Source of the DNA: Anaerolineales bacterium
GTDB taxonomy: Bacteria; Chloroflexota; Anaerolineae; Anaerolineales; Villigracilaceae
DNA length: 38,592 bases
NCBI GenBank assembly: GCA_016789025.1
Contig: JAEURC010000055.1
Location: forward strand, 1-38,592
Direction of reading: 5' to 3'
Shown: positions 1 to 7,683 of the stretch, in pieces
Position numbering within the stretch: position 1 is the stretch's first letter
Layout of the letters: each line of letters starts with the position of its first letter
The notes under the pieces: model-generated
Told to the model about the DNA's origin: nothing
Database searches by the model: none
What the model saw: only the letters and a program-made list of their open reading frames with translations
Position numbers and translations under genes: made by a program

Positions 1-106
1 TGTATTTACGTTGGCAATGCATACAGCGATAGCGCTGTGAACCTGCCTCCGTTTTGCCAGATTTATTCTGGCGCGTCGTGGCTTCGCATTTTGGGCATTT
101 CAGCAT
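1..106 (-). CDS. IS1-like transposase, N-terminal zinc ribbon (partial)
   Basis: Read on the minus strand from the ATG at 104-106, the frame stays open for 35 codons to the window edge. It starts MLKCPKCEATTRQNKSG and continues to a second CxxC (RCMHCQRKY). The paired CxxC knuckles, about 23 residues apart, with 'G.QRYRC..C' between them, are the zinc-ribbon pattern of InsA-type IS1 family transposases. The ribbon is expected to help the transposase bind the element's ends. Only the first quarter or less of the protein is inside the window, so it is unknown whether the element is intact. Its upstream end should lie between 107 and about 180, but no terminal repeat could be fixed with one end visible. 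A zinc-ribbon regulator is a less likely alternative. Confidence 0.6.
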   Translation of the reverse strand, partial: MLKCPKCEATTRQNKSGKTEAGSQRYRCMHCQRKY

Positions 107-178
107 CGCTCGATTTTAGCCCACTCTTTTTGCCACTCTCGCGTCCAAAAACAAAGTGTAAGGTAATCAGTTCGGCAG

Positions 179-184
179 TATAAT
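179..184 (+). promoter_or_regulatory. -10 box of the HNH endonuclease gene
   Basis: There is a perfect TATAAT at 179-184 with no convincing -35 partner (GTGTAA at 156-161 is weak). Transcription would start near 191. That makes the upstream in-frame GTG at 186 unusable and supports the ATG at 207 as the start of the downstream gene. Confidence 0.45.
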
Positions 185-206
185 CGTGCCTGTTTGTAGA
201 GCCAGA

Positions 207-710
207 ATGTACGAGCCTGTATTGGTTTTGAACGCTAATTTCGAACCGATCAACGTGTGCACTACAAGACGGGCAGTCGGTTTGCTACTGGCTGGCAAGG
301 CGGATATGGTATTGAACGGTCGCGGTCACATTCGAACCATTCGAGAGTTGCTCCCGCGCCCTTCGATCATCCGGCTTGAAAGCCAGGTTCATAGACCGCG
401 TCCGCACGTCAAGTTGACGAGGCGCGAAGTGTTTCGCCGCGATAATTATACCTGCCAGTATTGCGGAAAGCGCGAAGGCGGGTTGACAGTGGATCACGTG
501 ATGCCCCGCCACATGGGCGGCGCGCATGTGTGGACGAACGTGGTCGCGGCGTGTCCTGGATGCAACCACCGGAAGGGCGGCAGGCGCGTGGAGGAAGCTC
601 ACATGCGGTTACACCACTTGCCCAAGGAGCCTCCTGCCAATGCGGCGTATATTTTCGGCAAGCATTTGAATGAGTATCAAGAATGGGAGCCCTTTATCGC
701 AGGCTGGTAA
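207..710 (+). CDS. HNH endonuclease family protein
   Basis: A 167-residue protein of the compact HNH family common in Chloroflexota, Cyanobacteria and Actinobacteria, starting MYEPVLVLNANFEPINVC. The nuclease core is visible: zinc cysteines in CQYC (83-86), the catalytic DH pair (96-97), Asn111, and CPGCNHRK (116-123) completing the zinc site and beta-beta-alpha-metal fold. The family is predicted to cut or nick DNA; the physiological role is unclear. The ATG at 207 was chosen because family members begin with MYEPVLVLN and the TATAAT at 179-184 would leave the upstream GTG outside the transcript. The gene stands alone between an IS fragment and a converging operon, with a shared terminator behind it. 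The fold assignment is firm, the biological role is not. Confidence 0.9.
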   Translation: MYEPVLVLNANFEPINVCTTRRAVGLLLAGKADMVLNGRGHIRTIRELLPRPSIIRLESQVHRPRPHVKLTRREVFRRDNYTCQYCGKREGGLTVDHVMPRHMGGAHVWTNVVAACPGCNHRKGGRRVEEAHMRLHHLPKEPPANAAYIFGKHLNEYQEWEPFIAGW

Positions 711-740
711 AAAATCCTCTCCGTCGGAGAGGATTTTTTT
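711..740. terminator. Bidirectional intrinsic terminator
   Basis: A perfect 12-bp inverted repeat (AAAATCCTCTCC / GGAGAGGATTTT) with a 3-nt loop sits immediately after the HNH stop codon. Its T run continues to 740. On the other strand it overlaps the stop codon of the converging MBL-fold gene and again ends in a T run, so it can terminate both. Confidence 0.9.
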
Positions 741-1494
741 ATAGCTTGATCGTCATAAAGTCTTTCGCCACAATCACTTCGCCTTTGAACGACTTCCGGG
801 CTTCGGCGGCGATATCTCCGCTGGCAAACCGCCCGGTTGGATAATGGATCAGATATAACTTCCCCACTTCGGCTTTGGTGGCGATCTCCCCCGCCTGTTC
901 AGCCGAGGAATGACCGAAAGTGGCGCCGGCGGCTTCATGGATAAGCACATCTGCTCCTGCGGCGAGGCGAACGGTCTGCTCGCACGGCTCGGTGTCACAA
1001 GAGTAGGTCAGCACTTTGCCGTCGGTCAGGCATTCTACGCGCAAGCCAATTGTCGGAATCATATGATGAACCGGCGATGAATGCACGCGAAATTCGGCGC
1101 TATCCAACACCAGAGCCATCTCGGCTTCGGGCAGGCGATAGAAGCCAACAGGAAAAAAGTTGGGCCATTCATCCCAACCATAAAAACCCATTAAGTCTTC
1201 AAGCCTATCCATGGTGTAGTGCAAGCCGTAGATGTTGACCGGCTTCGTTCGTCCCATCAGCCACATATCCATAAGCAACAGTGGAATCCCCGCCACATGG
1301 TCCGGATGAAAATGGGTGATGACAATGTCTGTAAGGGAGTTGAAATCGACGCCCGCCTGTTCGAGTCGGATGATGGGAGTGCTGACGCAATCCACAAGAA
1401 TCGTCCGTTCCTCTCCCACGATAACGAGATGGGTATTCTCATGATCGATCGACGGCACTGCATTGGACGAGCCCAGAATGATTACTTTTGGCAT
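739..1494 (-). CDS. MBL-fold metal-dependent hydrolase (RNase Z-like)
   Basis: A 251-residue metallo-beta-lactamase-fold protein. The metal-binding motif THFHPDH occupies residues 60-66, preceded by the strand VDCVSTP and followed by SCDTEP (third metal ligand) and LIHEA. The pattern with N-terminal GSSNAVPS resembles the RNase Z / arylsulfatase-like branch, but the exosite that defines true tRNase Z is not evident, so the substrate is unknown. The start at 1494 is supported by a strong Shine-Dalgarno (AAAGAGGGG) and by the family's MPKVIILGS N-terminus. A longer frame to 1617 only runs into the preceding permease gene. It is the last gene of the ABC exporter operon, 14 nt after the permease stop, and may act on something handled by that exporter (inference). 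Confidence 0.82.
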   Translation of the reverse strand: MPKVIILGSSNAVPSIDHENTHLVIVGEERTILVDCVSTPIIRLEQAGVDFNSLTDIVITHFHPDHVAGIPLLLMDMWLMGRTKPVNIYGLHYTMDRLEDLMGFYGWDEWPNFFPVGFYRLPEAEMALVLDSAEFRVHSSPVHHMIPTIGLRVECLTDGKVLTYSCDTEPCEQTVRLAAGADVLIHEAAGATFGHSSAEQAGEIATKAEVGKLYLIHYPTGRFASGDIAAEARKSFKGEVIVAKDFMTIKL

Positions 1495-1508
1495 ATGCCC
1501 CTCTTTAA

Positions 1509-2945
1509 TTAAAAGTATGGGACGATCATTTGTAGGAGTTGCGGCGTAACGTACACTTCGATCACTGCCGCAATGGCGAGAAACGGCAGGGCAATACCGA
1601 TGAAAACGCGGAACCAATCCGCAAGGGCAACGAGCAGAAGTTCGCCCAGGCTCTTATCCTGCTGTGGGGTAACCAGCAACGCGCCCGCCTTCAATGTAGC
1701 GGCAACAGAGAGGAACACAGCGGATAACTCGAAGATGCCGTGAGGCAGAATCCCTGCCGCGAACAGCAACCCGGGCGAAACCCCCAGCAAACTTGCCCCA
1801 CCAAGCACGCCGCCCACCAACCCCATATTCACAAGGAATAAGGTGACGCCAAGCGTCCCGAAAGATGCGACCCCAAGCAACAACATGATCACGACCGCGC
1901 GAGCATTGTGATAGAACAACACGGGCGCGGAAATCTGGCCGCTCAAATCATCCAGGTCTGTCAAATTTTGGTTGACTAAGGTCTTGATTCGGTTTTCGAT
2001 TTCCGGCGAGATGTCCAAATAGCCTGGCACGTTGACAACCACCCACAGATAACTTGCCGCGACCGCGGCAACCCCCAGCAACAGCACAATCGCCAACGGC
2101 CGCCGTATCTGTTTGAGCGTTTCAGGCAATTCAACCGCATACCAATCACGTATCGATTCCGCATTTCCGACAAACCGCCCAGTGAACACGAGCCACAACT
2201 GTTTGAAGTTCAGGGTATCGATCTCTCTGCCTAACAAATACTCGCGCCGAAAATGCGAAACCCCAAGACGGACGATCAACGCCGACAGCAAGGTAACGCC
2301 AACGATCGCATACCAGAGCACGCTCTCGTTACCCCAAAAGATCAGCGCCGTTTCCCCTTGCAACAAGAATGCCACCGGCACTACTACAAACGACGCTAAC
2401 AGGTTTGCGGCGCGAACGGTTGTGGCTTGCACAGAGATCACGATCGCCGAACTCACCATCAATACCGCGTGAGCGAACGTAAGCAACAAAACCAACGCAA
2501 GCAGATAGAAACTGGGAAACGCCACATCGCGGCGAGTGATCAAGATGAGATAGATCACAATAGACACAAAACTAAACACAAGCGGGGTTGCAATGCCAAC
2601 CAGCAATTTTCCCAAATAGAGTTGGTGATCGTCGAGCGGCGAACTCAACAGCGGCTCAATGGTGCCGCGTTCCTTTTCACCGACAAACGATTCCAGAGCA
2701 ACGACCAGGGTAAACGAAAGCGGGAAAAACCCGATCACCAGAATCACGAACGGAACAAGGCGCTCGAGGATCAAATTACCGCCGAAACGACCCATAAACT
2801 CAATCGCCTCCTGCGTAGTATCGTCGGCAATGAACGGGAACAACGCCATCAGCAACACCATCGGCGCCACGATGCGCCAATCGCGGAACTGATCGACAAA
2901 CTCGCGCCGCGCCACCATCCAGATCGCTTCCCAATTACGCCGCAT
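1509..2945 (-). CDS. ABC-2 type permease fused to a SpoIIM-like (DUF95) domain
   Basis: A 478-residue membrane protein with two parts. The N-terminal ~260 residues follow the ABC-2/NatB permease pattern: a cytoplasmic start (ARREFVDQFRDWR), a first helix, a large outside segment, then five more helices, with the conserved 'GEKERGTIEPLLSSP' coupling segment near 90-105. After a linker and a further helix, the last ~150 residues carry a SpoIIM/DUF95 domain: several helices with the hallmark ILPHGIFE. It overlaps the upstream ATPase gene by 11 nt, implying translational coupling. It should form the membrane half of an exporter; the substrate is not visible. Fusion with SpoIIM, normally a separate membrane protein, is the unusual feature. 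Confidence 0.85.
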   Translation of the reverse strand: MRRNWEAIWMVARREFVDQFRDWRIVAPMVLLMALFPFIADDTTQEAIEFMGRFGGNLILERLVPFVILVIGFFPLSFTLVVALESFVGEKERGTIEPLLSSPLDDHQLYLGKLLVGIATPLVFSFVSIVIYLILITRRDVAFPSFYLLALVLLLTFAHAVLMVSSAIVISVQATTVRAANLLASFVVVPVAFLLQGETALIFWGNESVLWYAIVGVTLLSALIVRLGVSHFRREYLLGREIDTLNFKQLWLVFTGRFVGNAESIRDWYAVELPETLKQIRRPLAIVLLLGVAAVAASYLWVVVNVPGYLDISPEIENRIKTLVNQNLTDLDDLSGQISAPVLFYHNARAVVIMLLLGVASFGTLGVTLFLVNMGLVGGVLGGASLLGVSPGLLFAAGILPHGIFELSAVFLSVAATLKAGALLVTPQQDKSLGELLLVALADWFRVFIGIALPFLAIAAVIEVYVTPQLLQMIVPYF

Positions 2946-3873
2946 ACGCCAACCCCTGCGCCTCAGCCATGGTCTTCAAATACACCTGCTCCAACTTTCG
3001 TGAGACTTCGTGAAAGGATATCAACGGCGCATTCATGGATGTTAGCGCGTGGACCAGTTTAGGATTCGCAACCTGCGGCGACTCAATTCGGAATTTGAGG
3101 CTGGTCTCGCTCCTCGACACCACCTCCACCCCGGGGGGCAGGCTCAACCCGCTCGCATCGAAAGCGTCTGCGAATCTTGCCTCATATTCCATAGGTCCCA
3201 ACACGCGACGTTTCAATTCATCCAGCGTGCCGTTCAAGAGAATCTTGCCGCGATAAATAATGGCAATATGGTCCGCCAAGGCTTCGGCTTCGGCAAGGTT
3301 ATGCGTGCAAATGACGATCGTCCGCTGAAACGAACGCAGGCGGGCGATTTCATCCCGCACCAAACGCGACGACTCCGGATCCATGGCAGAGGTTGGCTCA
3401 TCCAGCAATAACACAGACGGGCTGTGCATCAACGAACGGGCGAGCGCCAGTTTTTGCTTCATCCCTTTTGAATATTCCCCCGAACGCCGGCGCGACGCCT
3501 CGGCAAGCCCAAAATAATCGAGTAAATATTTACTGCGCGTGGCGCGCGCCTGAGCATCCAGCCCGTAAATTTTTCCAAAATAATCGAGGTATTCATCGCC
3601 CGTCATTCGCAAATACAAACCGTGTTGTTCTGTCAACACCCCCACATTCATGCGCACTTCTTTTGGGTTCTTCGTCACATCATACCCAGCCACGCGAGCA
3701 TACCCGCGCGTCGGCGCGAGCAACGCGGTCAACATGCGGACGGTGGTTGTCTTCCCCGCGCCGTTCTGCCCCAGCAGCGCCAGGATCTGACCGGGTTGAA
3801 CGTCCAGCGTCACACCCCGCACTGCCCAAAAATTATTATTGAACTGTTTGCTTAAATCGTTTGTTTCGATCAT
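2935..3873 (-). CDS. ABC transporter ATP-binding protein (NatA/CcmA-like)
   Basis: A 312-residue ATPase that powers the exporter formed with the downstream permease. Walker A is GQNGAGKTT (Lys41), the signature is YSKGMKQKLALARSL near 144-158, Walker B is VLLLDEPTSAMDPES near 164-178, and the switch His lies in VICTHN. The C-terminal ~90 residues are the extension typical of NatA-type exporters of drugs, sodium or peptides, which share the pattern 'one NBD paired with one ABC-2 permease'. It is the first gene of a three-gene operon (ATPase, permease-SpoIIM, MBL hydrolase) and has its own promoter just upstream. The substrate cannot be deduced from sequence. Confidence 0.93.
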   Translation of the reverse strand: MIETNDLSKQFNNNFWAVRGVTLDVQPGQILALLGQNGAGKTTTVRMLTALLAPTRGYARVAGYDVTKNPKEVRMNVGVLTEQHGLYLRMTGDEYLDYFGKIYGLDAQARATRSKYLLDYFGLAEASRRRSGEYSKGMKQKLALARSLMHSPSVLLLDEPTSAMDPESSRLVRDEIARLRSFQRTIVICTHNLAEAEALADHIAIIYRGKILLNGTLDELKRRVLGPMEYEARFADAFDASGLSLPPGVEVVSRSETSLKFRIESPQVANPKLVHALTSMNAPLISFHEVSRKLEQVYLKTMAEAQGLAYAA

Positions 3874-3906
3874 GAGATAATTTTGTTTCCGATTACTTTG
3901 TTAGCG

Positions 3907-3935
3907 AGCATAGCCAGCGCTTATTTTACAGTCAA
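3907..3935 (-). promoter_or_regulatory. Promoter of the ABC exporter operon
   Basis: On the minus strand TTGACT (3930-3935) and TATGCT (3907-3912) are separated by exactly 17 nt, 34 nt upstream of the ATPase start codon. The -35 matches the sigma-70 consensus at five of six positions and the -10 at four. Confidence 0.6.
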
Positions 3936-3970
3936 TAAGACAACAGTCCCCCCGCAAAATTGAAAAGCTA

Positions 3971-4786
3971 TCAAGTTGCCATCGCATCGCCGCGATGCCG
4001 CCAATACAAAGCGGCGCCGGCGCATACAGCCATCACCGCCATAAACGTCTGGTTGATATTGATGCCCGCCACCAGCGAAGCGTCGAGCCGCAAGAAGTCG
4101 AGGAAGAAGCGGATGACCGGATAGGTGACCAAATACGCGAGGAAGATATCGCCGGACTTGAGCCGATCCGCAAACCTGCGAGAAATCCATAACAGGAACA
4201 ACATGTTCGCAAAATTCAAAATCGATTCATACAAGAACAGCGGATGGTAGTAGTCCACGTCGAAGTAATTCGCAAGGCGATGGTCAGGGTCGATGTACAA
4301 CTTCCACGGCAGGTTTGTGGGCGCGCCATAGAGTTCCTGGTTGAAGAAGTTCCCCCAGCGACCAATCGCCTGACCCAACGCCAGGCACGGCGCGGAAATA
4401 TCCGCCCATTCTGAAAATTTCAAGTTGTTCTTACGAGAGTAGAAAAACAAGACAATCGCGCCGCCAATGACCGCGCCAGGGATGCCCAACCCGCCTTTCC
4501 ACACCGCAAGCGCATCCAGCGGATGAGACAAATACCACGCCGCAGTTATGCCAGACGAAGGAGGCGGGGTGAGGATATGCCAGACACGCGCGCCAATAAT
4601 TCCGCCAATGAGCAAATAGATAAGCAGGTCCCAAACAATCTCAGATTCATGCCCGCGCCTACGCGCCTCTTTCGCGGCAAGCCACGCGCCAGCCACCGCG
4701 CCGAGCATCAGGATGATGCCATAAAAACGCAGAACCTGTTCCGCGCCAAACAACGTGTAATGAATACCGTCAAATTGAATACTCAT
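3971..4786 (-). CDS. lgt: Prolipoprotein diacylglyceryl transferase
   Basis: A 271-residue integral membrane enzyme that transfers diacylglycerol from phosphatidylglycerol to the lipobox cysteine of prelipoproteins, the first step of lipoprotein maturation. The Lgt signature GRWGNFFNQELYG is present, as are the HPLFLYES segment and about seven membrane helices; length is normal for the family. The start at 4786 overlaps the stop of the upstream phosphatidyltransferase as ATGA and has the Shine-Dalgarno GAGAAG. A longer frame to 4852 would only duplicate coding sequence of that gene in another frame. The partner enzyme LspA lies elsewhere in this window (16473-16985). Coupling to a phospholipid synthase fits a shared role in membrane lipid supply (inference). 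Confidence 0.95.
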   Translation of the reverse strand: MSIQFDGIHYTLFGAEQVLRFYGIILMLGAVAGAWLAAKEARRRGHESEIVWDLLIYLLIGGIIGARVWHILTPPPSSGITAAWYLSHPLDALAVWKGGLGIPGAVIGGAIVLFFYSRKNNLKFSEWADISAPCLALGQAIGRWGNFFNQELYGAPTNLPWKLYIDPDHRLANYFDVDYYHPLFLYESILNFANMLFLLWISRRFADRLKSGDIFLAYLVTYPVIRFFLDFLRLDASLVAGININQTFMAVMAVCAGAALYWRHRGDAMAT

Positions 4787-5436
4787 AATTGCTTCTCTTC
4801 CAATGTCGTCGTTGTCTGCATTCGCGCATGCGCCTGCGCGCGGACGTGCCAAACTCTCTGCAATGCCGTGATGTTGGCAAAGACCGCAATGATCGCAAGC
4901 CCAAGGTAAAGTTTATTGAAGACCAGTGAAGGCGCAAGCACAAGATACCGCTCTACACGCGTGAGTATGCCCACCTTTGCGCCGTAGCCAAGCCCCTCCG
5001 CGCGCGCCTTCACATACGATACGAGCACCGACCCCGCCGCGGCGACGAATGTGAGCATTCCCCCCAACGGCTCGCCGATGGTTAGAAAATGATACAGCAA
5101 TCCGCCATAAATAATCAGTTCAGAATAACGGTCGCTGACTGAATCGACGAATGCGCCGAAATCGCCCGGCTCGCCGCGTAAGCGCGCCATCGTCCCGTCT
5201 AAAGCGTCGACGGGCGTCATGATCAGCACCCAAAGCCCGCCGGTAAACATATCGCCTCGCGCCAGATAATACGCGCCGACACAGTTGCCGATCATTCCGA
5301 TAACGGTCACCATGTTGGGTGTAAGACCGATGCGATTGAAAAACCTGCCAAGCGGGTCGAGCACCCACTTGAACCACAGGCGCAGATAATCGGTAAATGT
5401 CTTGCGGGTTGCCGCCGGGGATGGTTTAATTTCCAT
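4783..5436 (-). CDS. CDP-alcohol phosphatidyltransferase family protein
   Basis: A 217-residue membrane enzyme of the family that joins a CDP-activated lipid to an alcohol (glycerol phosphate, inositol phosphate or similar). The full catalytic motif is visible at 77-102: D77, D80-G81, A84-R85, G94, D98 and D102, matching D-x2-D-G-x2-A-R-x8-G-x3-D-x3-D. Several hydrophobic helices follow. The N-terminal region with VLDPLGRFFNRIGLTPNMVT resembles the phosphatidylinositol-phosphate / phosphatidylglycerolphosphate synthase branch, but the alcohol substrate cannot be fixed by eye, so no symbol is given. It overlaps lgt by 4 nt and follows ftsK after 53 nt, so these genes are probably co-transcribed. 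Confidence is high for the family and low for the substrate. Confidence 0.88.
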   Translation of the reverse strand: MEIKPSPAATRKTFTDYLRLWFKWVLDPLGRFFNRIGLTPNMVTVIGMIGNCVGAYYLARGDMFTGGLWVLIMTPVDALDGTMARLRGEPGDFGAFVDSVSDRYSELIIYGGLLYHFLTIGEPLGGMLTFVAAAGSVLVSYVKARAEGLGYGAKVGILTRVERYLVLAPSLVFNKLYLGLAIIAVFANITALQRVWHVRAQAHARMQTTTTLEEKQL

Positions 5437-5489
5437 GGTAAATCAATTCGGTAATCATATCAGGGTTTGAACCCGCAAAGACGTTCGGA

Positions 5490-7676
5490 TTATTTTTCAG
5501 ATTCTCCCAACTCTTCATCCAATGGTCCTACCAGCACATCGCGTTCCTTGCCGCCGCCCTGAGAGGGACCCACAATGCCCATCTCTTCCAACTGGTCGAG
5601 CAAGCGCGCCGCGCGCGGATAACCGATTCGCAACCGTCTCTGCAACAGAGACGCCGACGCGCGTTGACTCTGACGGACAATCGTGACCGCCTGTTCGATG
5701 AGACCTTCGTCTTCGTTTTCATCCGGTTCGCTCAACAGTTTTTCCCAAGGCGGCGTATCGTCTTTAGAGTCGGCATTCTTCTGCCAATGCGCGATGATCC
5801 GCTCGATCTCCATGTCGGTGATCATCACTCCCTGCGCGCGGACAGGCGCGCCGCTTTCCGGATTCAAGAACAACATATCGCCGCGACCCAGCAATGTTTC
5901 CGCGCCGGTGGTGTCGAGAATAACACGGCTGTCCACGCCCGAGGCAACGGCAAACGCAAGACGCGCCGGGAAGTTCGCCTTGATCAAACCGGTCACCACG
6001 TCCGTTGACGGGCGTTGCGTGGCGACGATCAGGTGAATCCCCGTTGCGCGCGCCATTTGCGCCAGGCGGACGAGGTTATGCTCCGTTTGGTCGGGCGCAG
6101 ACATCATCAGGTCTGCGAGTTCATCGATTAGCACAACAATACGCGGAAGGGTAACGCCGTCCTTCTTCTTCGAGATGCGGCGATTATAAGTTTCCAAATC
6201 ACGGACGTGCGCGCCCTCGAGCAGGCGATAGCGATGTTCCATTTCCACAACCACCCAACGCAACACGCCGAGAATACGCTCGACATTCGTTTCGACCTTT
6301 CCGTACAAATGCGGCAAACCGTTGAAGCGCAGCAACTCAACCATTTTCGAGTCGATCATCACCATGCGTAAATCTTCGGGCGGGTTATTCATTGCAAAAC
6401 AAGCCGCCAACGCGGTAATACACACTGACTTGCCAGAGCCGGTGGCGCCGGCGATCAACAGGTGAGGCATTCGCGCCAGATCCGCAACCAAGGCTTGACC
6501 TGAAACATCGCGTCCCAGAGCCATCGCCAATGGCGTGCCGATCTTGTGGAACGCGTCAGTTTCGAGGATCGAGCGCATCCGCACAACAGAGGAATGCGTA
6601 TTCGGCACTTCGATACCCACGTAAGGCTTGCCCGGCACCGGCGCTTCAATGCGCAACCGTTCGGCAGAGAGAGCCAGCGCCAAATCTTTTTGCAGTGAAG
6701 CGATCTGCGCCACGCGCACTTTCATTTGTTGCGTCTCTTCTTCGCTGGCGCCCGCTTTTTTCATGAAGCCGGGCTGAACGGCAAATTGTGTCACGGTCGG
6801 TCCCACGCGAAAACCGATCACGGTGGCGGCAACCCCAAACTCGGCAAGCGTTTTTTCGATCATGCCGGCGGTCTGGTTGATCGTCCGTTCATCGGGGCGT
6901 GCGTTTTGGTCGGCGAGCAACGAGTTCAACGAAGGCAGGCGATCATCGCGGTCGCGCGGCGCGGCGGGCTTTTTATCTTTTTGATCGGCAACACGCAGAG
7001 ACTTTCTAAACTCTGGAGGCAAGGCCGGCGCGGATGATTTTTTGCGCGTTAGACGCTCCGACCTCTCCTCCGCCTTCGCTTCCACCGGGATTTCGAGTTG
7101 GGCCGCCGCTTGGGGAGGCGGAGCCTCGCCTGCGAGTTTCAACAGCCATCGTTCGAGTAACTCCCATATGCCAAAGCCGGTCATGGCAAAGAAAAATAGA
7201 AGGACAGCCAACAACAACACGCCCCATAATTTATCGATGCGCCAGAATAGTGTGACGAGCCCCCAGCCGATCCTGCCGCCGTCTGCTCCAGCCTCCGCGC
7301 GGATGAGCGACCCGCCTCCGAGGGCGGCAAGCAGACCCAAGGTCAGAAGAGAAGCGAGCAGAAGCGCGGAAAGCCTCCCCCATCCGAGGGAAGGTCCGCT
7401 GCGGCGAACGGCGAGGAATCCGAAATATCCCAGCCCAAGCGCCACGAGATACGCTCCCCAGCCAAACCAAAGAGAGAGGAAATCGACCCAGGGTGAAAGC
7501 GCCGATCCTTCAGTGAAATTCCGCAACGCAAGGAAGGTCATGAGCGATGCGGCGAATAGGAAAATACCAAAGGCATCGCGCGCGAAGCGCCCAAAACGAT
7601 CATTGAGCCGCGCAAGTTGCGCGAGCCAATCATTGCGCGGTTCGGGGATGGGAGGCAGGTTGGGATGTTTTTGCAT
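5490..7676 (-). CDS. ftsK: DNA translocase FtsK/SpoIIIE
   Basis: A 728-residue septal DNA pump that moves chromosomal DNA at division. Four N-terminal membrane helices (about 35-185) are followed by a short Pro/Ala/Lys-rich linker, then the motor: the alpha domain near 270-370, Walker A GATGSGKS with Lys416, Walker B VVLIDELADLMM, and IVATQRPSTDVVTG. The C-terminal gamma winged helix, which reads polarity motifs on DNA, is intact (QRASASLLQRRLRIGYPRAARLLDQLE). The linker is short, as in SpoIIIE rather than E. coli FtsK. No clear Shine-Dalgarno precedes the ATG; the gene follows the 7TM-GAF protein by 7 nt and is likely translated by coupling. Confidence 0.96.
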   Translation of the reverse strand: MQKHPNLPPIPEPRNDWLAQLARLNDRFGRFARDAFGIFLFAASLMTFLALRNFTEGSALSPWVDFLSLWFGWGAYLVALGLGYFGFLAVRRSGPSLGWGRLSALLLASLLTLGLLAALGGGSLIRAEAGADGGRIGWGLVTLFWRIDKLWGVLLLAVLLFFFAMTGFGIWELLERWLLKLAGEAPPPQAAAQLEIPVEAKAEERSERLTRKKSSAPALPPEFRKSLRVADQKDKKPAAPRDRDDRLPSLNSLLADQNARPDERTINQTAGMIEKTLAEFGVAATVIGFRVGPTVTQFAVQPGFMKKAGASEEETQQMKVRVAQIASLQKDLALALSAERLRIEAPVPGKPYVGIEVPNTHSSVVRMRSILETDAFHKIGTPLAMALGRDVSGQALVADLARMPHLLIAGATGSGKSVCITALAACFAMNNPPEDLRMVMIDSKMVELLRFNGLPHLYGKVETNVERILGVLRWVVVEMEHRYRLLEGAHVRDLETYNRRISKKKDGVTLPRIVVLIDELADLMMSAPDQTEHNLVRLAQMARATGIHLIVATQRPSTDVVTGLIKANFPARLAFAVASGVDSRVILDTTGAETLLGRGDMLFLNPESGAPVRAQGVMITDMEIERIIAHWQKNADSKDDTPPWEKLLSEPDENEDEGLIEQAVTIVRQSQRASASLLQRRLRIGYPRAARLLDQLEEMGIVGPSQGGGKERDVLVGPLDEELGESEK

Positions 7677-7683
7677 GAGACGG

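Noticed and set aside
186..206. GTG start for the HNH endonuclease.
   Set aside because: The TATAAT at 179-184 would place transcription initiation after it, and the family begins at the ATG at 207.
2113..3062. Long plus-strand frames opposite the ABC genes.
   Set aside because: They are shadows of the permease and ATPase genes, rich in unlikely residue patterns and without start signals.
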